Virus record (IMG/VR): IMGVR_UViG_3300032293_000813
Coordinates: 23,000-86,999 of that record
Reading direction: 5' to 3' (one strand)
From: a virus
Length of the DNA: 64,000 nucleotides
Shown in pieces: positions 43,912 to 53,072 of this stretch. The translations under genes and the position numbers were made by a program. How positions within the stretch are numbered: the stretch's first letter is position 1; each line of letters starts with the position of its first letter. Under the pieces are notes generated by a model. It made no database searches, was not told where the DNA came from, and was given only the letters and a program-made list of their open reading frames with translations.

Positions 43912-45453
43912 TTAAGTATCAAAACGAACTACTATATTAACTGGGTAATCAGGTGTTGATTTTGGTTTGGAAGGTAACTTTGCTACTGCAACTAAATTCA
44001 TCTCATCATCGTACAATCCAACCGTAGTTATATATGGTGCCAGATACGAACCTGTTGGGTCTAGCGAAGAGCTAAACTCATACTCACCAAATCCTATTGA
44101 ACGAGTAACCGAAGTGCCAGGTGCCCCCCACGATGAGGTATAATTAAATACATTCTCTGATTTAATTCTGAAATCTAAATCATAGAAAGAACCACTATCT
44201 CCTAATGAAGCGGGTTGGTTTTCTATATACTTATTTATATACAATCCTCCACTATAATGTGTTGTTGCAGATGGATTTGTTGATGTGTTAAATTCGGTTG
44301 GATGTACCTCTAAAAATACTTCATTTTCAAATATTGTTTTGGTAGATTGAAAACTCATTTGATATCCCTCACTTCCAAACTCAAAATTTGTACCTTCCAT
44401 ATATACACCACTACTTGTAGTAAACCCGGTTTGCCAAGTTACAGTAGCTATACCATTTGCATAAAATATATTACCTAATGATTTTTTAGGATTCTGAATT
44501 GGGTAGGGTAAATTCCATTCTACATCTGCGAACATAGTTCCGGACATAACATCTATTTCATCTATATCTCTACTATCAATTCCATATGGTCTATCATTTT
44601 GGTACTGATATGATATAACTTCATCATTATTAACCATATCATCTCCAAAATCATTTTCATATAAATTAAATGTATAATCTAATCCTTCAGTAGTTCGTAT
44701 AGTCATACTGCCAGTATCGTTACTTCCACTAAAATCTAACTCCACAAATCCTAAGAAATCCCTATCATTATCTATTAAATTTGATTTACCATCATCTACA
44801 ATAGTTACAAATTCACCTTTTTTTCCTTTTGAATTTCTTTTTCTACCATAATCCACTACTCTGAATGAGCCTGGTTTGATACCTTCTCCTACAAATTTTT
44901 GTGGTATATTCCATAAGAAAAATCTATTACCGATGTTTCTCTCTTGTACAGAACCTAAGTTATTCATAGCTCCATACATCTTAGTAATATCCGTAAATTT
45001 ACCCGCTAATATCTGTCCTCTATCACTAACAATATAACCATGATTATCCAAATAAGATTGAAATTCATCTATATAAGAATCTGTTGTGGAATCATAATAG
45101 TATTCATATGTAATTGTATCATTTGTAGAATCATTAATATCTTGTATATTGTAATATCTTTGTTTCTTTGCTTTATGCTTTTCTAAATTCCAATTGGTTA
45201 CAACCGCTACTAATTTAGGTGCATTGTTATAAAACATCGCCCTAACACTTCTATCGGTTGCATATTCATTATAGGAATATTGGAAATCATAATTACTACC
45301 TGAGCCAAATAATTTAAATCCCTCATAATCCTCAAACGCACCTTCTCTATGTTGAATAGCGTGGAGATTAATGGTATCTTCATTAAAAGACCAGTTTTTA
45401 TAGACCTTAAACGGTCTTATCGTAATATCCGATTTAGAAATTGATTTAAACAT
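43912..45453 (-). CDS. Tail/fibre structural protein
   Basis: A 513-residue protein of a phage structural type. The N-terminus (SKSDITIRPFKVYKNW, EDYEGFKLFGSGSNYDFQ) resembles virion proteins of large Bacteroidota and cyanobacterial myophages. The C-terminus (YITTVGLYDDEMNLVAVAKL, then a VNIVVRFD ending) is shared with the adjacent protein at 45566-46813, pointing to a common attachment or trimerisation module. Exact position in the tail is unknown. A late-type motif precedes the ATG by 6 bases, and an intrinsic terminator of the upstream gene lies just before it. Confidence 0.7.
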   Translation of the reverse strand: MFKSISKSDITIRPFKVYKNWSFNEDTINLHAIQHREGAFEDYEGFKLFGSGSNYDFQYSYNEYATDRSVRAMFYNNAPKLVAVVTNWNLEKHKAKKQRYYNIQDINDSTNDTITYEYYYDSTTDSYIDEFQSYLDNHGYIVSDRGQILAGKFTDITKMYGAMNNLGSVQERNIGNRFFLWNIPQKFVGEGIKPGSFRVVDYGRKRNSKGKKGEFVTIVDDGKSNLIDNDRDFLGFVELDFSGSNDTGSMTIRTTEGLDYTFNLYENDFGDDMVNNDEVISYQYQNDRPYGIDSRDIDEIDVMSGTMFADVEWNLPYPIQNPKKSLGNIFYANGIATVTWQTGFTTSSGVYMEGTNFEFGSEGYQMSFQSTKTIFENEVFLEVHPTEFNTSTNPSATTHYSGGLYINKYIENQPASLGDSGSFYDLDFRIKSENVFNYTSSWGAPGTSVTRSIGFGEYEFSSSLDPTGSYLAPYITTVGLYDDEMNLVAVAKLPSKPKSTPDYPVNIVVRFDT

Positions 45454-45459
45454 ACACCA

Positions 45460-45466
45460 ATAAATA
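45460..45466 (-). promoter_or_regulatory. Candidate late promoter motif before structural gene
   Basis: The minus strand reads GATATTTATTGGTGTATG, with six bases between motif and ATG (45453). It lies directly downstream of the terminator at 45479-45497, where a fresh promoter would be needed. Confidence 0.5.
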
Positions 45467-45478
45467 TCACAATTAAAA

Positions 45479-45497
45479 AAACCCGCCGAAGCGGGTT
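45479..45497 (-). terminator. Intrinsic terminator with UUCG tetraloop
   Basis: On the minus strand, ACCCGC-TTCG-GCGGGT is followed by a run of seven T. It is a six-bp GC-rich stem closed by the stable C(UUCG)G loop plus U tract, downstream of the gene ending at 45566. It should separate that gene from the next structural gene. It is the clearest terminator in the window. Confidence 0.88.
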
Positions 45498-45511
45498 CTA
45501 TTAAAATTAAG

Positions 45512-45576
45512 GTTTAAAAATAAAGTTTAAAAGCAAAGTTTAAAAATGAAGTTTAAAAATAAAGTTTAAAAGTCAA
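45512..45576. repeat. 13-bp tandem repeat overlapping a stop codon
   Basis: Five 13-bp units lie head to tail from 45512 (gtttaaaaataaa and variants with gcaaa, atgaa, ataaa, gtcaa). The array begins inside the last codons of the gene 45566-46813 and extends through its stop into the intergenic region before the terminator. On the coding strand each unit reads like aaac-tt-N-ttttt. It looks like slippage or duplication of the gene's terminal codons. Confidence 0.85.
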
Positions 45577-46813
45577 GTTTTACCTTAATCAACACCTCCT
45601 TATCGAAGGATTTTGCTATTGGTTGGGAAGTTTTAGCCACCGCCAATAATTCGTTAGCATCGTTGAATAAACCAACTGCTGTAATGTATGTTTTAGGGTC
45701 TGTTTCAAAAGAAGGTTCTCTTAAAGTACCATCTGAACCACTTGTGAATGTAGGATTATTAGAGAAGTTAAACTCTCTATTTGTTGCTCTTACAAAGAAG
45801 TGTTGAGTTGATACGTTTTCAGTTCTTCTCATTTCAAAATCAGCTCCACCTTTAATTGCGTTAAATATTCTTCTGTGATTATAAGTTTCAGCCGTAGGAG
45901 TTGTAGCGATAGATGGTGATAATTCTGAACCTACTACGGTTGCAATCGCCGCTGGATTTAATAAAACTATACCTAATTTAGGGTAGAATTTACCAAATCC
46001 TTGTTGGTTAGAAGCAGTATATGTATTAATCGTTGCATCTAATTCAGTTCCTAAGTTATTAGAACCTGATACAATATTAAATACAGTTCCAGCTTTACCA
46101 GCTTTATCAGAGAACTTTTTACCACTATCATCTATAAAAGTAAATGAAGTACCATTAGAACCACTTAATGTAATTTTAATGTTACCAGCATCAGCTTGTT
46201 GTCTATATCTAGCTCTAGCTAAGTTAATAACATAAATTTGGTCAGATTGATATCCATCTTCTACTGAAGAAGAATAAAAAGTAAAGAAATCATCTGCTAC
46301 ACCTTCGTAGTTATCATTTAAGAGAATTCTATACTGAGAGTAGATTGCTTTAGTAGGTAATAATGCCGCATCAGATGTTGTTAACTGAACTGAACCACTA
46401 CCATTTTTATGTCCATATGCTACCGCAAATTCTATTGGTGCAGATGAACCTGTGTTAGAACCTGTTAAGAATACATTTAAGTAATATTTCGATGCATCCG
46501 AACCACTATGTCCTGCTATAGTTGTAGTAGAACCGGTTGCAATTGCTCCGTTCAAACTACCACTACCATTACTCCATAATCCTTCAGTTACTACTTCAAT
46601 TTTATTTGAAATAACATCAAAATCTCCGAATTTTTTATATATTCCGTTTGAAATAACCCCACCACTTGTCAAACCTACTTTTTCATTAGCAGGAAGATAT
46701 TGGTTTAATAAATTAGCTACTGTAGTAGAATCTATTAATCCAGCATTATCCACTAAATATTGGGAAAGTTTCTGGGTTAAATCTGCTCCTTGTGCTCCTG
46801 TAATTTGTGCCAT
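45566..46813 (-). CDS. Tail/fibre structural protein
   Basis: A 415-residue protein. The N-terminus (ITGAQGADLTQKLSQYLVDN, split) is helical, and the rest is beta-rich with Ser/Gly linkers. The C-terminus (YITAVGLFNDANELLAVAKT, then KEVLIKVKLDF) is homologous to the end of 43912-45453. Probably a baseplate- or tail-associated fibre protein. The last codons and stop are embedded in a 13-bp tandem repeat, and an intrinsic terminator follows. The upstream gap of 17 bases has no ATATTTAT motif, so it is probably read through from 46831-47445. Confidence 0.7.
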   Translation of the reverse strand: MAQITGAQGADLTQKLSQYLVDNAGLIDSTTVANLLNQYLPANEKVGLTSGGVISNGIYKKFGDFDVISNKIEVVTEGLWSNGSGSLNGAIATGSTTTIAGHSGSDASKYYLNVFLTGSNTGSSAPIEFAVAYGHKNGSGSVQLTTSDAALLPTKAIYSQYRILLNDNYEGVADDFFTFYSSSVEDGYQSDQIYVINLARARYRQQADAGNIKITLSGSNGTSFTFIDDSGKKFSDKAGKAGTVFNIVSGSNNLGTELDATINTYTASNQQGFGKFYPKLGIVLLNPAAIATVVGSELSPSIATTPTAETYNHRRIFNAIKGGADFEMRRTENVSTQHFFVRATNREFNFSNNPTFTSGSDGTLREPSFETDPKTYITAVGLFNDANELLAVAKTSQPIAKSFDKEVLIKVKLDF

Positions 46814-46830
46814 CTTATTATATTATATTT

Positions 46831-47445
46831 TTATGCTACATAGTTTACTGTCACCGGAATAGAAATCGAACCACCTGTTTCGTTTCCATAAACTGTCAAT
46901 GTTGTTACCACTGCCGAAGTTAAATTCGGATTAGGGATGAATTCGAAAGATAAACCTTTCTTAACATCCGCCGTAGCAGTTACGTTATCACTAACAGAAA
47001 TTTGTCCTGATGTTGCTATACCTAACCCTACCAATGTACCTGCTGTCTTATCAGCTAATACCGCTGTGTAACCACTTGTAGTGTTACCCGCTGGTGAAGT
47101 TGTAGGTGTAATAGAAACCTTACCTCTCGTCTGATTAGTACTAATAGCAGTTGTGCCGATTGATACTTGAGGTATTTTAGTTGTGTTTTTTGGAAGAGTT
47201 ACAAGTTTGTATCTCAAAACCTGTGTTTCATCTGGAGAAGCTTCTAATATAGGGGTGGCTTTAATTGCTGCATCGTAATAAGCAGAACCCTTTGGGTGTG
47301 CTGCATCAAACAATTGGTAATCAATCTCATCATCACCCAATGCGAATTGAGTAATACCTAAGCTTTGACCTGCTGCCAATTTCTCTCTACCTTTTTTAGT
47401 TAGAATAGCATCTACAATGATTTCCGAGTTATCTAAGTATGCCAT
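46831..47445 (-). CDS. Virion structural protein (baseplate/tail type)
   Basis: A 204-residue protein. The N-terminus SEIIVDAILTKKGREKL, GITQFALGDDEIDY and the later DETQVLRYKLVTLP form a pattern I recognise from conserved tail proteins of large phages. The C-terminal half is a beta-rich, Thr/Ser-rich Ig-like segment. It lies between the 1625-residue tail protein and the fibre-like genes. It has its own candidate late promoter 29 bases upstream. Confidence 0.7.
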   Translation of the reverse strand: MAYLDNSEIIVDAILTKKGREKLAAGQSLGITQFALGDDEIDYQLFDAAHPKGSAYYDAAIKATPILEASPDETQVLRYKLVTLPKNTTKIPQVSIGTTAISTNQTRGKVSITPTTSPAGNTTSGYTAVLADKTAGTLVGLGIATSGQISVSDNVTATADVKKGLSFEFIPNPNLTSAVVTTLTVYGNETGGSISIPVTVNYVA

Positions 47446-47474
47446 ATGTTGGTTTTCTTTTTGTTATTTCTATT

Positions 47475-47481
47475 ATAAATA
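47475..47481 (-). promoter_or_regulatory. Candidate late promoter motif before structural gene
   Basis: The minus strand reads ATATTTATAATAG, 29 bases before the ATG at 47445, in a 65-base AT-rich gap. On the plus strand the same site reads TATAAATA. Confidence 0.45.
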
Positions 47482-47510
47482 TATAACTTATTCGTTTTAT
47501 ACAAAATCTT

Positions 47511-50500
47511 TTAATCTACTTCTAATATTGGTTCTCCACTACCTCTTCCAGCTGCTCCAACTCTTAATCTATTAGGGTTGGTTGTGAAGGTTTCTACAGC
47601 AGAAGTTCCATCTAAAGTTGTACGAGATGTTTGCTTAGAACCCTCATAAAAACTATTTTCTAAACCTCTACATGTATCCTTTGTATTACTATAGTGACCA
47701 GATGTTAATCCTACAAATGGTTGAATTGCAGTTATCACACCATTTTTATATGGATATGTTCCTACCCCAGCTAAAATATCTATATAAAATGAATGTTGTA
47801 ATGGGCTTCTAAACGCGGGAGTAACCAATGAATAATCTATTGGGTCAATTAAAATTAATTTCTTTTCATATCTCTCCACTTTCTCCAATACTACTTTATC
47901 CGTAGCACTCAATTTAGTTGTATTAAATAATGAACTAGATAATCCATTTGCAGGAACTCTTCTAGGGATACTTCTAGTATATTTTACAGTTATAATATAT
48001 GAGTTATATCTCTGAGTTAAAACTAAATTACCATTATCATCGTAATACGTTCTATCAACCGCTCCATTGAATCCTACTAGCCCAAACCCTTTATTAAATG
48101 GAGAATCCGCATCATTACCTATTTGTTGGTATGAATCTTCTAAATCAACTTCACCTAAAATAGTAGGATTTTTCAATCCGCAATCTATTTCTATTACAAT
48201 ACCCCCTGCATTTGGTAAATTTGATAATATAGATGCACTAGATGTAATATTTCCAATAACACTATAATTTCCTCCAAAAGTAGGATATTCGGTTGTTATA
48301 TTTAAATTTTCAATTATATCATAACTTCCTGAATAATATGGAATAGTTGCTTCAAATCTTATACCTTCATTCATATTAAGTGAACCTGTATATGAAGGAA
48401 CACTCATTTCTATTAAAGTGGTCTCCATTGTGTTAATAGAAGCAGTGTGTAAAATATTTTCAGCTACCGGTTTGGTAATCTTAATTTTACTTCTCTCTAA
48501 TAACGATGGTTCAATTAATAATCCTTTTGATACGTTAGCTCTGACAGGTATTACCTGAGTAAGCATATCAAATAATGATTTATCTATTGATTTTATTAAT
48601 TTAATATACTCATCAAAATTTAGCTGAGTTCTTTCGAAATAATAGTTTCTAAGTTGGTCCAAATCTCTATAAGTATCAGTTCCATATTCCTCATCCCAAT
48701 CACCAATATAATCTCCAATATTAATAGGGCCTAATGAACGAAGAATATCCAAATTTATTTCTTTAACAGGTGAGAAGAATAATCCCAATCTGTTTGAATC
48801 AATCGGTGCTCTATCATACGCTTTTTTAGTTGCTCTTTGTTTATATGATAGCTGACCGGTTAATGTGATATCTTCTGTTCGTACTTTATCCTTTCCTACA
48901 AATCCTATTGATGGCACTTCAGCAGTTACAAATCTTTCATACACATCATAATGATATGGATACGAACTTGCAGTTGTAAAAATACTAGCAGTTATATAAC
49001 CACTATATCCACTTACAACAATTTGTTTATTATTAGTATCTAAAGAAGATGTATATGTTACAAATGGTGCTACGTTCTTTATAAATTTATCACCACTTCC
49101 AGTTTGTCTATTTTTAGGATATTCAAAATCTGAACGGAAAAAAAGGTCTGATGTGGATGAATAAACATCATTACCAAATATTGTATCTGGATTTAATGTA
49201 TGTGATGTTATTACTGATTCGCTCAATGCTCCACCCCAAATTCTTACCTCATCTATTGAACCACTAATACCACCTGCATTTTGCCCACCAAAGTTAATCG
49301 TACTACCACTTAACCAAGATATAGCAGTATAATATTTTGCATTAGAAACTAACGAACCTGAGTTAGATGTTACTAATAAATTTAATTCATCCGATTCACT
49401 AATATTGATTCTATCTCCATTAGCTTGTTTATAATACATTGTGTATTGTTCATAATCTAAACTTCTAGTTAATGTATTGCCTATATACTCATCTCTACTA
49501 ACAACTTCTCTTTGAATAGTAAAGTGTTTATATGAGTTATCAAATATAGGAACATTTTGAATACTCATTGATACTAATTCAGAACCCGAAGTTACTACTC
49601 CAGGAGAAATGTAAACATTACTACTAGCACTCATTTGGAATACTATATCACCATATATGGTAGAACCCGATGGTACTAACTTAACATTCCATATACCACT
49701 ACCATTTCCGCCGATGTTTACTAAACTTTGTGTATGGTAAAGAGTTGTAGAAGGTGGAAATAAATAAGGTAATACAGATGTTTTAAATCTAAGTTCGATT
49801 GCATCAGGGTCATTGAATGATGTTCCTTCTTTCCAATCAACGGTAAGATATTCATCTCTAGAAATGTTAAGTGCAGCAGTTCTATCTTCGTATGTATATT
49901 TAGTACTCTGAGACCCGCTATTTGCAGGCCCTCCAAATTCAACTATTGTTAATAATGAAGATGGTACACCATAACAAGCCATAATTGCATTAATAGCTTT
50001 CTTAGTTCCTTTATGTTTTAAAAGGTATGGTAAGTTATTTAGTATTCTTCTCCAAACTTGATTTCTTGCTTGCTCAGGAGTAAATGAAGAACCAACATCG
50101 TTTCCTAAAACATTCGAATTTGAATTAGTGCTACCATCTTCGTTTAACCCAAATGCCTGTTTCCATAATTGGTGACCACTAAATGGTTGTTTCGGGTCCC
50201 ATCCAAATGATTCCAATAAAGTATAAACCAACTTATCTGATATGCCATCGGTTGATTTATTTGATATTTTTCTTATTCTATTTATACCATTTATATATGA
50301 CCAGATAACATCAAAATGCTGTCCAATCATTTCCATGAATATTAAAAATTCATTACTCGAAGTATCTTCCTGAATATATTGAGGTAAATGTTTTACTAAA
50401 TAATTCTTATTGTTTCTATCATATACATCTCCGTAATCAGTTTGTATTTCAAAAAATTGAGCATTAGATGAACTAATTCCATAATCAAAATACATCTTTT

Positions 50501-52388
50501 TTTCAAACCCATCAAATCCATTTCTAATAGCTTTTATCTTATCATTATAAGATGCACTTGTTAATAATGAAATTGAAGATGTTGATAAAACCGATGATGA
50601 GTATAATGTACTGGTTATTTTAGTTTCCCAGTTTTCTATCGTTTCTATTTTATATTGAAAATTCTCTATTCTAGTTTTAGCGCTTGAGAAATTAACAAAG
50701 TTATCAAACACCACAAAATACGAAGATGTAACATCACTGCCACTTGTGTAATCTATATTAAGGTCTTCTAAGCTAAATTGTGATTTTGATAAATACTGAT
50801 TTACTATATCAGTAGATGTTACAGAACCACTTGATACGATTTGATTAAAGAATTCATATCCGGTTTCATCTACTACATCTACTGTAAAATTTGGTGTTAA
50901 TGCAATACATTCGTTAGTATCGGTATCATTTATTATGATAGTTTCTACAATAGAAGGTATGATTTGTTTACTTATCCATACCAATTGATTCTCAACTACA
51001 TTTTCATCAAGTGGTTCTAATAGCTTAACTACTAAAGAGTTGTATGTACTTTGGTTTCTTACTTTTTTTGTACTACCATTTTCAGGGTCTTCCTCAAATC
51101 TAGATGGAACTATTTTACCATTTTCCAAAGAAAATGTAACATCATCTACAGCAGTATTTGTTATTACAAAAGAAGAATCATTATCAGTTTTTACTTGATA
51201 GTATAAATGTTTATCATCTTCGAAAATAATCTTATCTTCGAAATTTGCCTTAGTATCATTTCCAGAAAATAATTGTGAGAAAACTCCAGTGAATATATCT
51301 AATACTTCTCCACTTGATATTAAGTATTTAGCTCTATCAACAAATATTGTAAAACTTTCTTTCTTACCAACTATCTTTCCCCCTATACCATTGAAATACG
51401 GTTGGAGTCCAAATGTAATTTCATAATTACTATCACTTTCATTGAAGAAAGTTTTATAAGAATTATATAAACTTTTAGCAGGTAATTTAATCTTAGCTTC
51501 TCCATTTACTATAGGAGTATTAAAAACTAAATTATCCCCTAAGAATACATCTACTCCTTCTGAGTTTACAGTATCTATTTCAAAGTTAAAATCAAAATCT
51601 AATGGTCGTAAATCCGCTTCTGTGATATTTCTATCAAATATAATATTCGTTACATCTGGTTGGCCATATGTTTTTTCTCTTATTACATTTATACGGGTTC
51701 TCTGCTCATCACCATCTTTCAGTATCTCATTACCTGCGATAATTATTAATTCATATATTCCAACCGCATTTGGGTTAGAAAGTATAATATTAACACTACC
51801 CTCCGTTACAGGAGCAATTTTAGCTCCGTTTGAATCAGCTCCAGGTTGATTCGGAAAATAATATTTTACATATGATGCGTTTTTAGTTGCAACATTTATA
51901 GTAAATTCATTTTCAATTTCAGTATTAAACTTATAAGCACTATCTAATACAGTTATAAATCTAGCTAAATTTTCAGTTGTTAATATCTTCTGACTTGTAA
52001 TTTCTATAGTCTGAGGTCGTTGGATATTTTCTAAATCAAATAAGTTGGCATTAGTATCCTTTAATAAAGTTCCATTTTCAGATTTAACCTTAATGTTAGT
52101 TATATTAAATAATAAAGGATTACTTCTTCCAATTGAAACTTTTGTATTCTTTAGTACCTCTAAATTTGCACTTTGATATAATATAGCAGATGAATCTACA
52201 TTATTAACATTTTTATAATATACGATTGCAGTTCCGTCTGATAACGAATTACTTATAGTAATAGTAACTACTTCATTTATGGCTTGGATAGGAGCATCCA
52301 TAGGGATATTACCATCGAATCCAACATCAAGTGTTAAATCTGCTCTATAATCATTAAAAGCTACTTTTATTTCCCTTGTCTCTGCCAT
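47511..52388 (-). CDS. Large tail structural protein with internal LamG domain
   Basis: A 1625-residue virion protein. Residues 1-560 hold repeated beta domains. About residues 680-830 contain LPQYIQEDTSSNEFLIFMEM and LPYLLKHKGTKKAINAIMAC, a motif of large-phage tail proteins. About 840-1065 form a LamG domain (AIELRFKTS; SGSIDEVRIWGGALSESV). The C-terminal 500 residues include several IEDCG/SYT-type beta repeats (VPSYTGSLNMNEGI, IPYYSGSYDIIENL). Probably a baseplate-rim or side-tail-fibre component that may bind surface glycans through LamG. LamG modules also occur five times in the enzyme island. Confidence 0.75.
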   Translation of the reverse strand: MAETREIKVAFNDYRADLTLDVGFDGNIPMDAPIQAINEVVTITISNSLSDGTAIVYYKNVNNVDSSAILYQSANLEVLKNTKVSIGRSNPLLFNITNIKVKSENGTLLKDTNANLFDLENIQRPQTIEITSQKILTTENLARFITVLDSAYKFNTEIENEFTINVATKNASYVKYYFPNQPGADSNGAKIAPVTEGSVNIILSNPNAVGIYELIIIAGNEILKDGDEQRTRINVIREKTYGQPDVTNIIFDRNITEADLRPLDFDFNFEIDTVNSEGVDVFLGDNLVFNTPIVNGEAKIKLPAKSLYNSYKTFFNESDSNYEITFGLQPYFNGIGGKIVGKKESFTIFVDRAKYLISSGEVLDIFTGVFSQLFSGNDTKANFEDKIIFEDDKHLYYQVKTDNDSSFVITNTAVDDVTFSLENGKIVPSRFEEDPENGSTKKVRNQSTYNSLVVKLLEPLDENVVENQLVWISKQIIPSIVETIIINDTDTNECIALTPNFTVDVVDETGYEFFNQIVSSGSVTSTDIVNQYLSKSQFSLEDLNIDYTSGSDVTSSYFVVFDNFVNFSSAKTRIENFQYKIETIENWETKITSTLYSSSVLSTSSISLLTSASYNDKIKAIRNGFDGFEKKMYFDYGISSSNAQFFEIQTDYGDVYDRNNKNYLVKHLPQYIQEDTSSNEFLIFMEMIGQHFDVIWSYINGINRIRKISNKSTDGISDKLVYTLLESFGWDPKQPFSGHQLWKQAFGLNEDGSTNSNSNVLGNDVGSSFTPEQARNQVWRRILNNLPYLLKHKGTKKAINAIMACYGVPSSLLTIVEFGGPANSGSQSTKYTYEDRTAALNISRDEYLTVDWKEGTSFNDPDAIELRFKTSVLPYLFPPSTTLYHTQSLVNIGGNGSGIWNVKLVPSGSTIYGDIVFQMSASSNVYISPGVVTSGSELVSMSIQNVPIFDNSYKHFTIQREVVSRDEYIGNTLTRSLDYEQYTMYYKQANGDRINISESDELNLLVTSNSGSLVSNAKYYTAISWLSGSTINFGGQNAGGISGSIDEVRIWGGALSESVITSHTLNPDTIFGNDVYSSTSDLFFRSDFEYPKNRQTGSGDKFIKNVAPFVTYTSSLDTNNKQIVVSGYSGYITASIFTTASSYPYHYDVYERFVTAEVPSIGFVGKDKVRTEDITLTGQLSYKQRATKKAYDRAPIDSNRLGLFFSPVKEINLDILRSLGPINIGDYIGDWDEEYGTDTYRDLDQLRNYYFERTQLNFDEYIKLIKSIDKSLFDMLTQVIPVRANVSKGLLIEPSLLERSKIKITKPVAENILHTASINTMETTLIEMSVPSYTGSLNMNEGIRFEATIPYYSGSYDIIENLNITTEYPTFGGNYSVIGNITSSASILSNLPNAGGIVIEIDCGLKNPTILGEVDLEDSYQQIGNDADSPFNKGFGLVGFNGAVDRTYYDDNGNLVLTQRYNSYIITVKYTRSIPRRVPANGLSSSLFNTTKLSATDKVVLEKVERYEKKLILIDPIDYSLVTPAFRSPLQHSFYIDILAGVGTYPYKNGVITAIQPFVGLTSGHYSNTKDTCRGLENSFYEGSKQTSRTTLDGTSAVETFTTNPNRLRVGAAGRGSGEPILEVD

Positions 52389-52394
52389 TAGTTA

Positions 52395-52401
52395 ATAAAT
52401 A
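52395..52401 (-). promoter_or_regulatory. Candidate late promoter motif before 1625-aa gene
   Basis: The minus strand reads AATATTTATTAACTAATG, with six bases between motif and ATG (52388), the same spacing as at 45460-45466. Confidence 0.45.
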
Positions 52402-52404
52402 TTT

Positions 52405-53064
52405 TTATTGTAGGTTTTCTCTCTGAGTTACATCAGCTAATCCAAAACCTGCTCCTCTGAAGTCATTTGGATTAATTTCTCTCATTCCGCCACCTCCACC
52501 GAATCCTCCGGCAGTACCTCCACCAGAGCCTCCTCCGCTGCCATCGAACTCCCCACCACGAGTATCAACCGTTCCACCACCACCAACTCCACTGTAAATC
52601 GGTGTTCCAATTGGAGATACCGGTGATGTTGATAAATCTTCTTTGGTGCTGTATTCTATAACAGAAACTTCATTTTGAAAGTCTTTCCTACTTTGTATTA
52701 AGAAATATTTATCTGCTTTTAAATCTCCACTAACTATAGTTAACGCAGATGGATTCAATAACCTCTGTTCATTTATAGTAAAAGTTATTTTACCTTTATT
52801 AACAGTCTGGTCTTCAACTTCAATTCCATCTAAAAATGCTTTTGCTAATACACCATTTCTACTTAAACTTGCGTATGTGTTAATAGTAAAAACTACAACT
52901 CTAGGTTGTATATATGGGCTAGTATATGGGTCAATAGAATATGGAGGAACATAAGTGTTACCACCACCACCTCCTCCTCCTTGCGCAAAAGAAGTTGTAT
53001 CAAACGAATTTGCACCGGTGGAGGTAAAATCGTTAGCTAATTCTTCTATAGTTCTTTGTGCCAT
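52405..53064 (-). CDS. Glycine-rich structural protein
   Basis: A 219-residue protein with a poly-Gly run near residue 29, a central beta segment (PRVVVFTINTYASLSRNGVL, INEQRLLNPSALTIVSGD) and a long Gly-rich tail (about 160-205). Probably a virion protein with flexible linkers; no enzyme motif. It lies between two tail genes with gaps of 16 and 8 bases. The role is inferred from context. Confidence 0.6.
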   Translation of the reverse strand: MAQRTIEELANDFTSTGANSFDTTSFAQGGGGGGGNTYVPPYSIDPYTSPYIQPRVVVFTINTYASLSRNGVLAKAFLDGIEVEDQTVNKGKITFTINEQRLLNPSALTIVSGDLKADKYFLIQSRKDFQNEVSVIEYSTKEDLSTSPVSPIGTPIYSGVGGGGTVDTRGGEFDGSGGGSGGGTAGGFGGGGGMREINPNDFRGAGFGLADVTQRENLQ

Positions 53065-53072
53065 TTTATAAA

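Noticed and set aside
45512-45576. 13-bp repeats as replication iterons or a CRISPR-like array
   Set aside because: There are no spacers, the repeats overlap a stop codon and resemble the gene's terminal codons, and no replication gene is adjacent.
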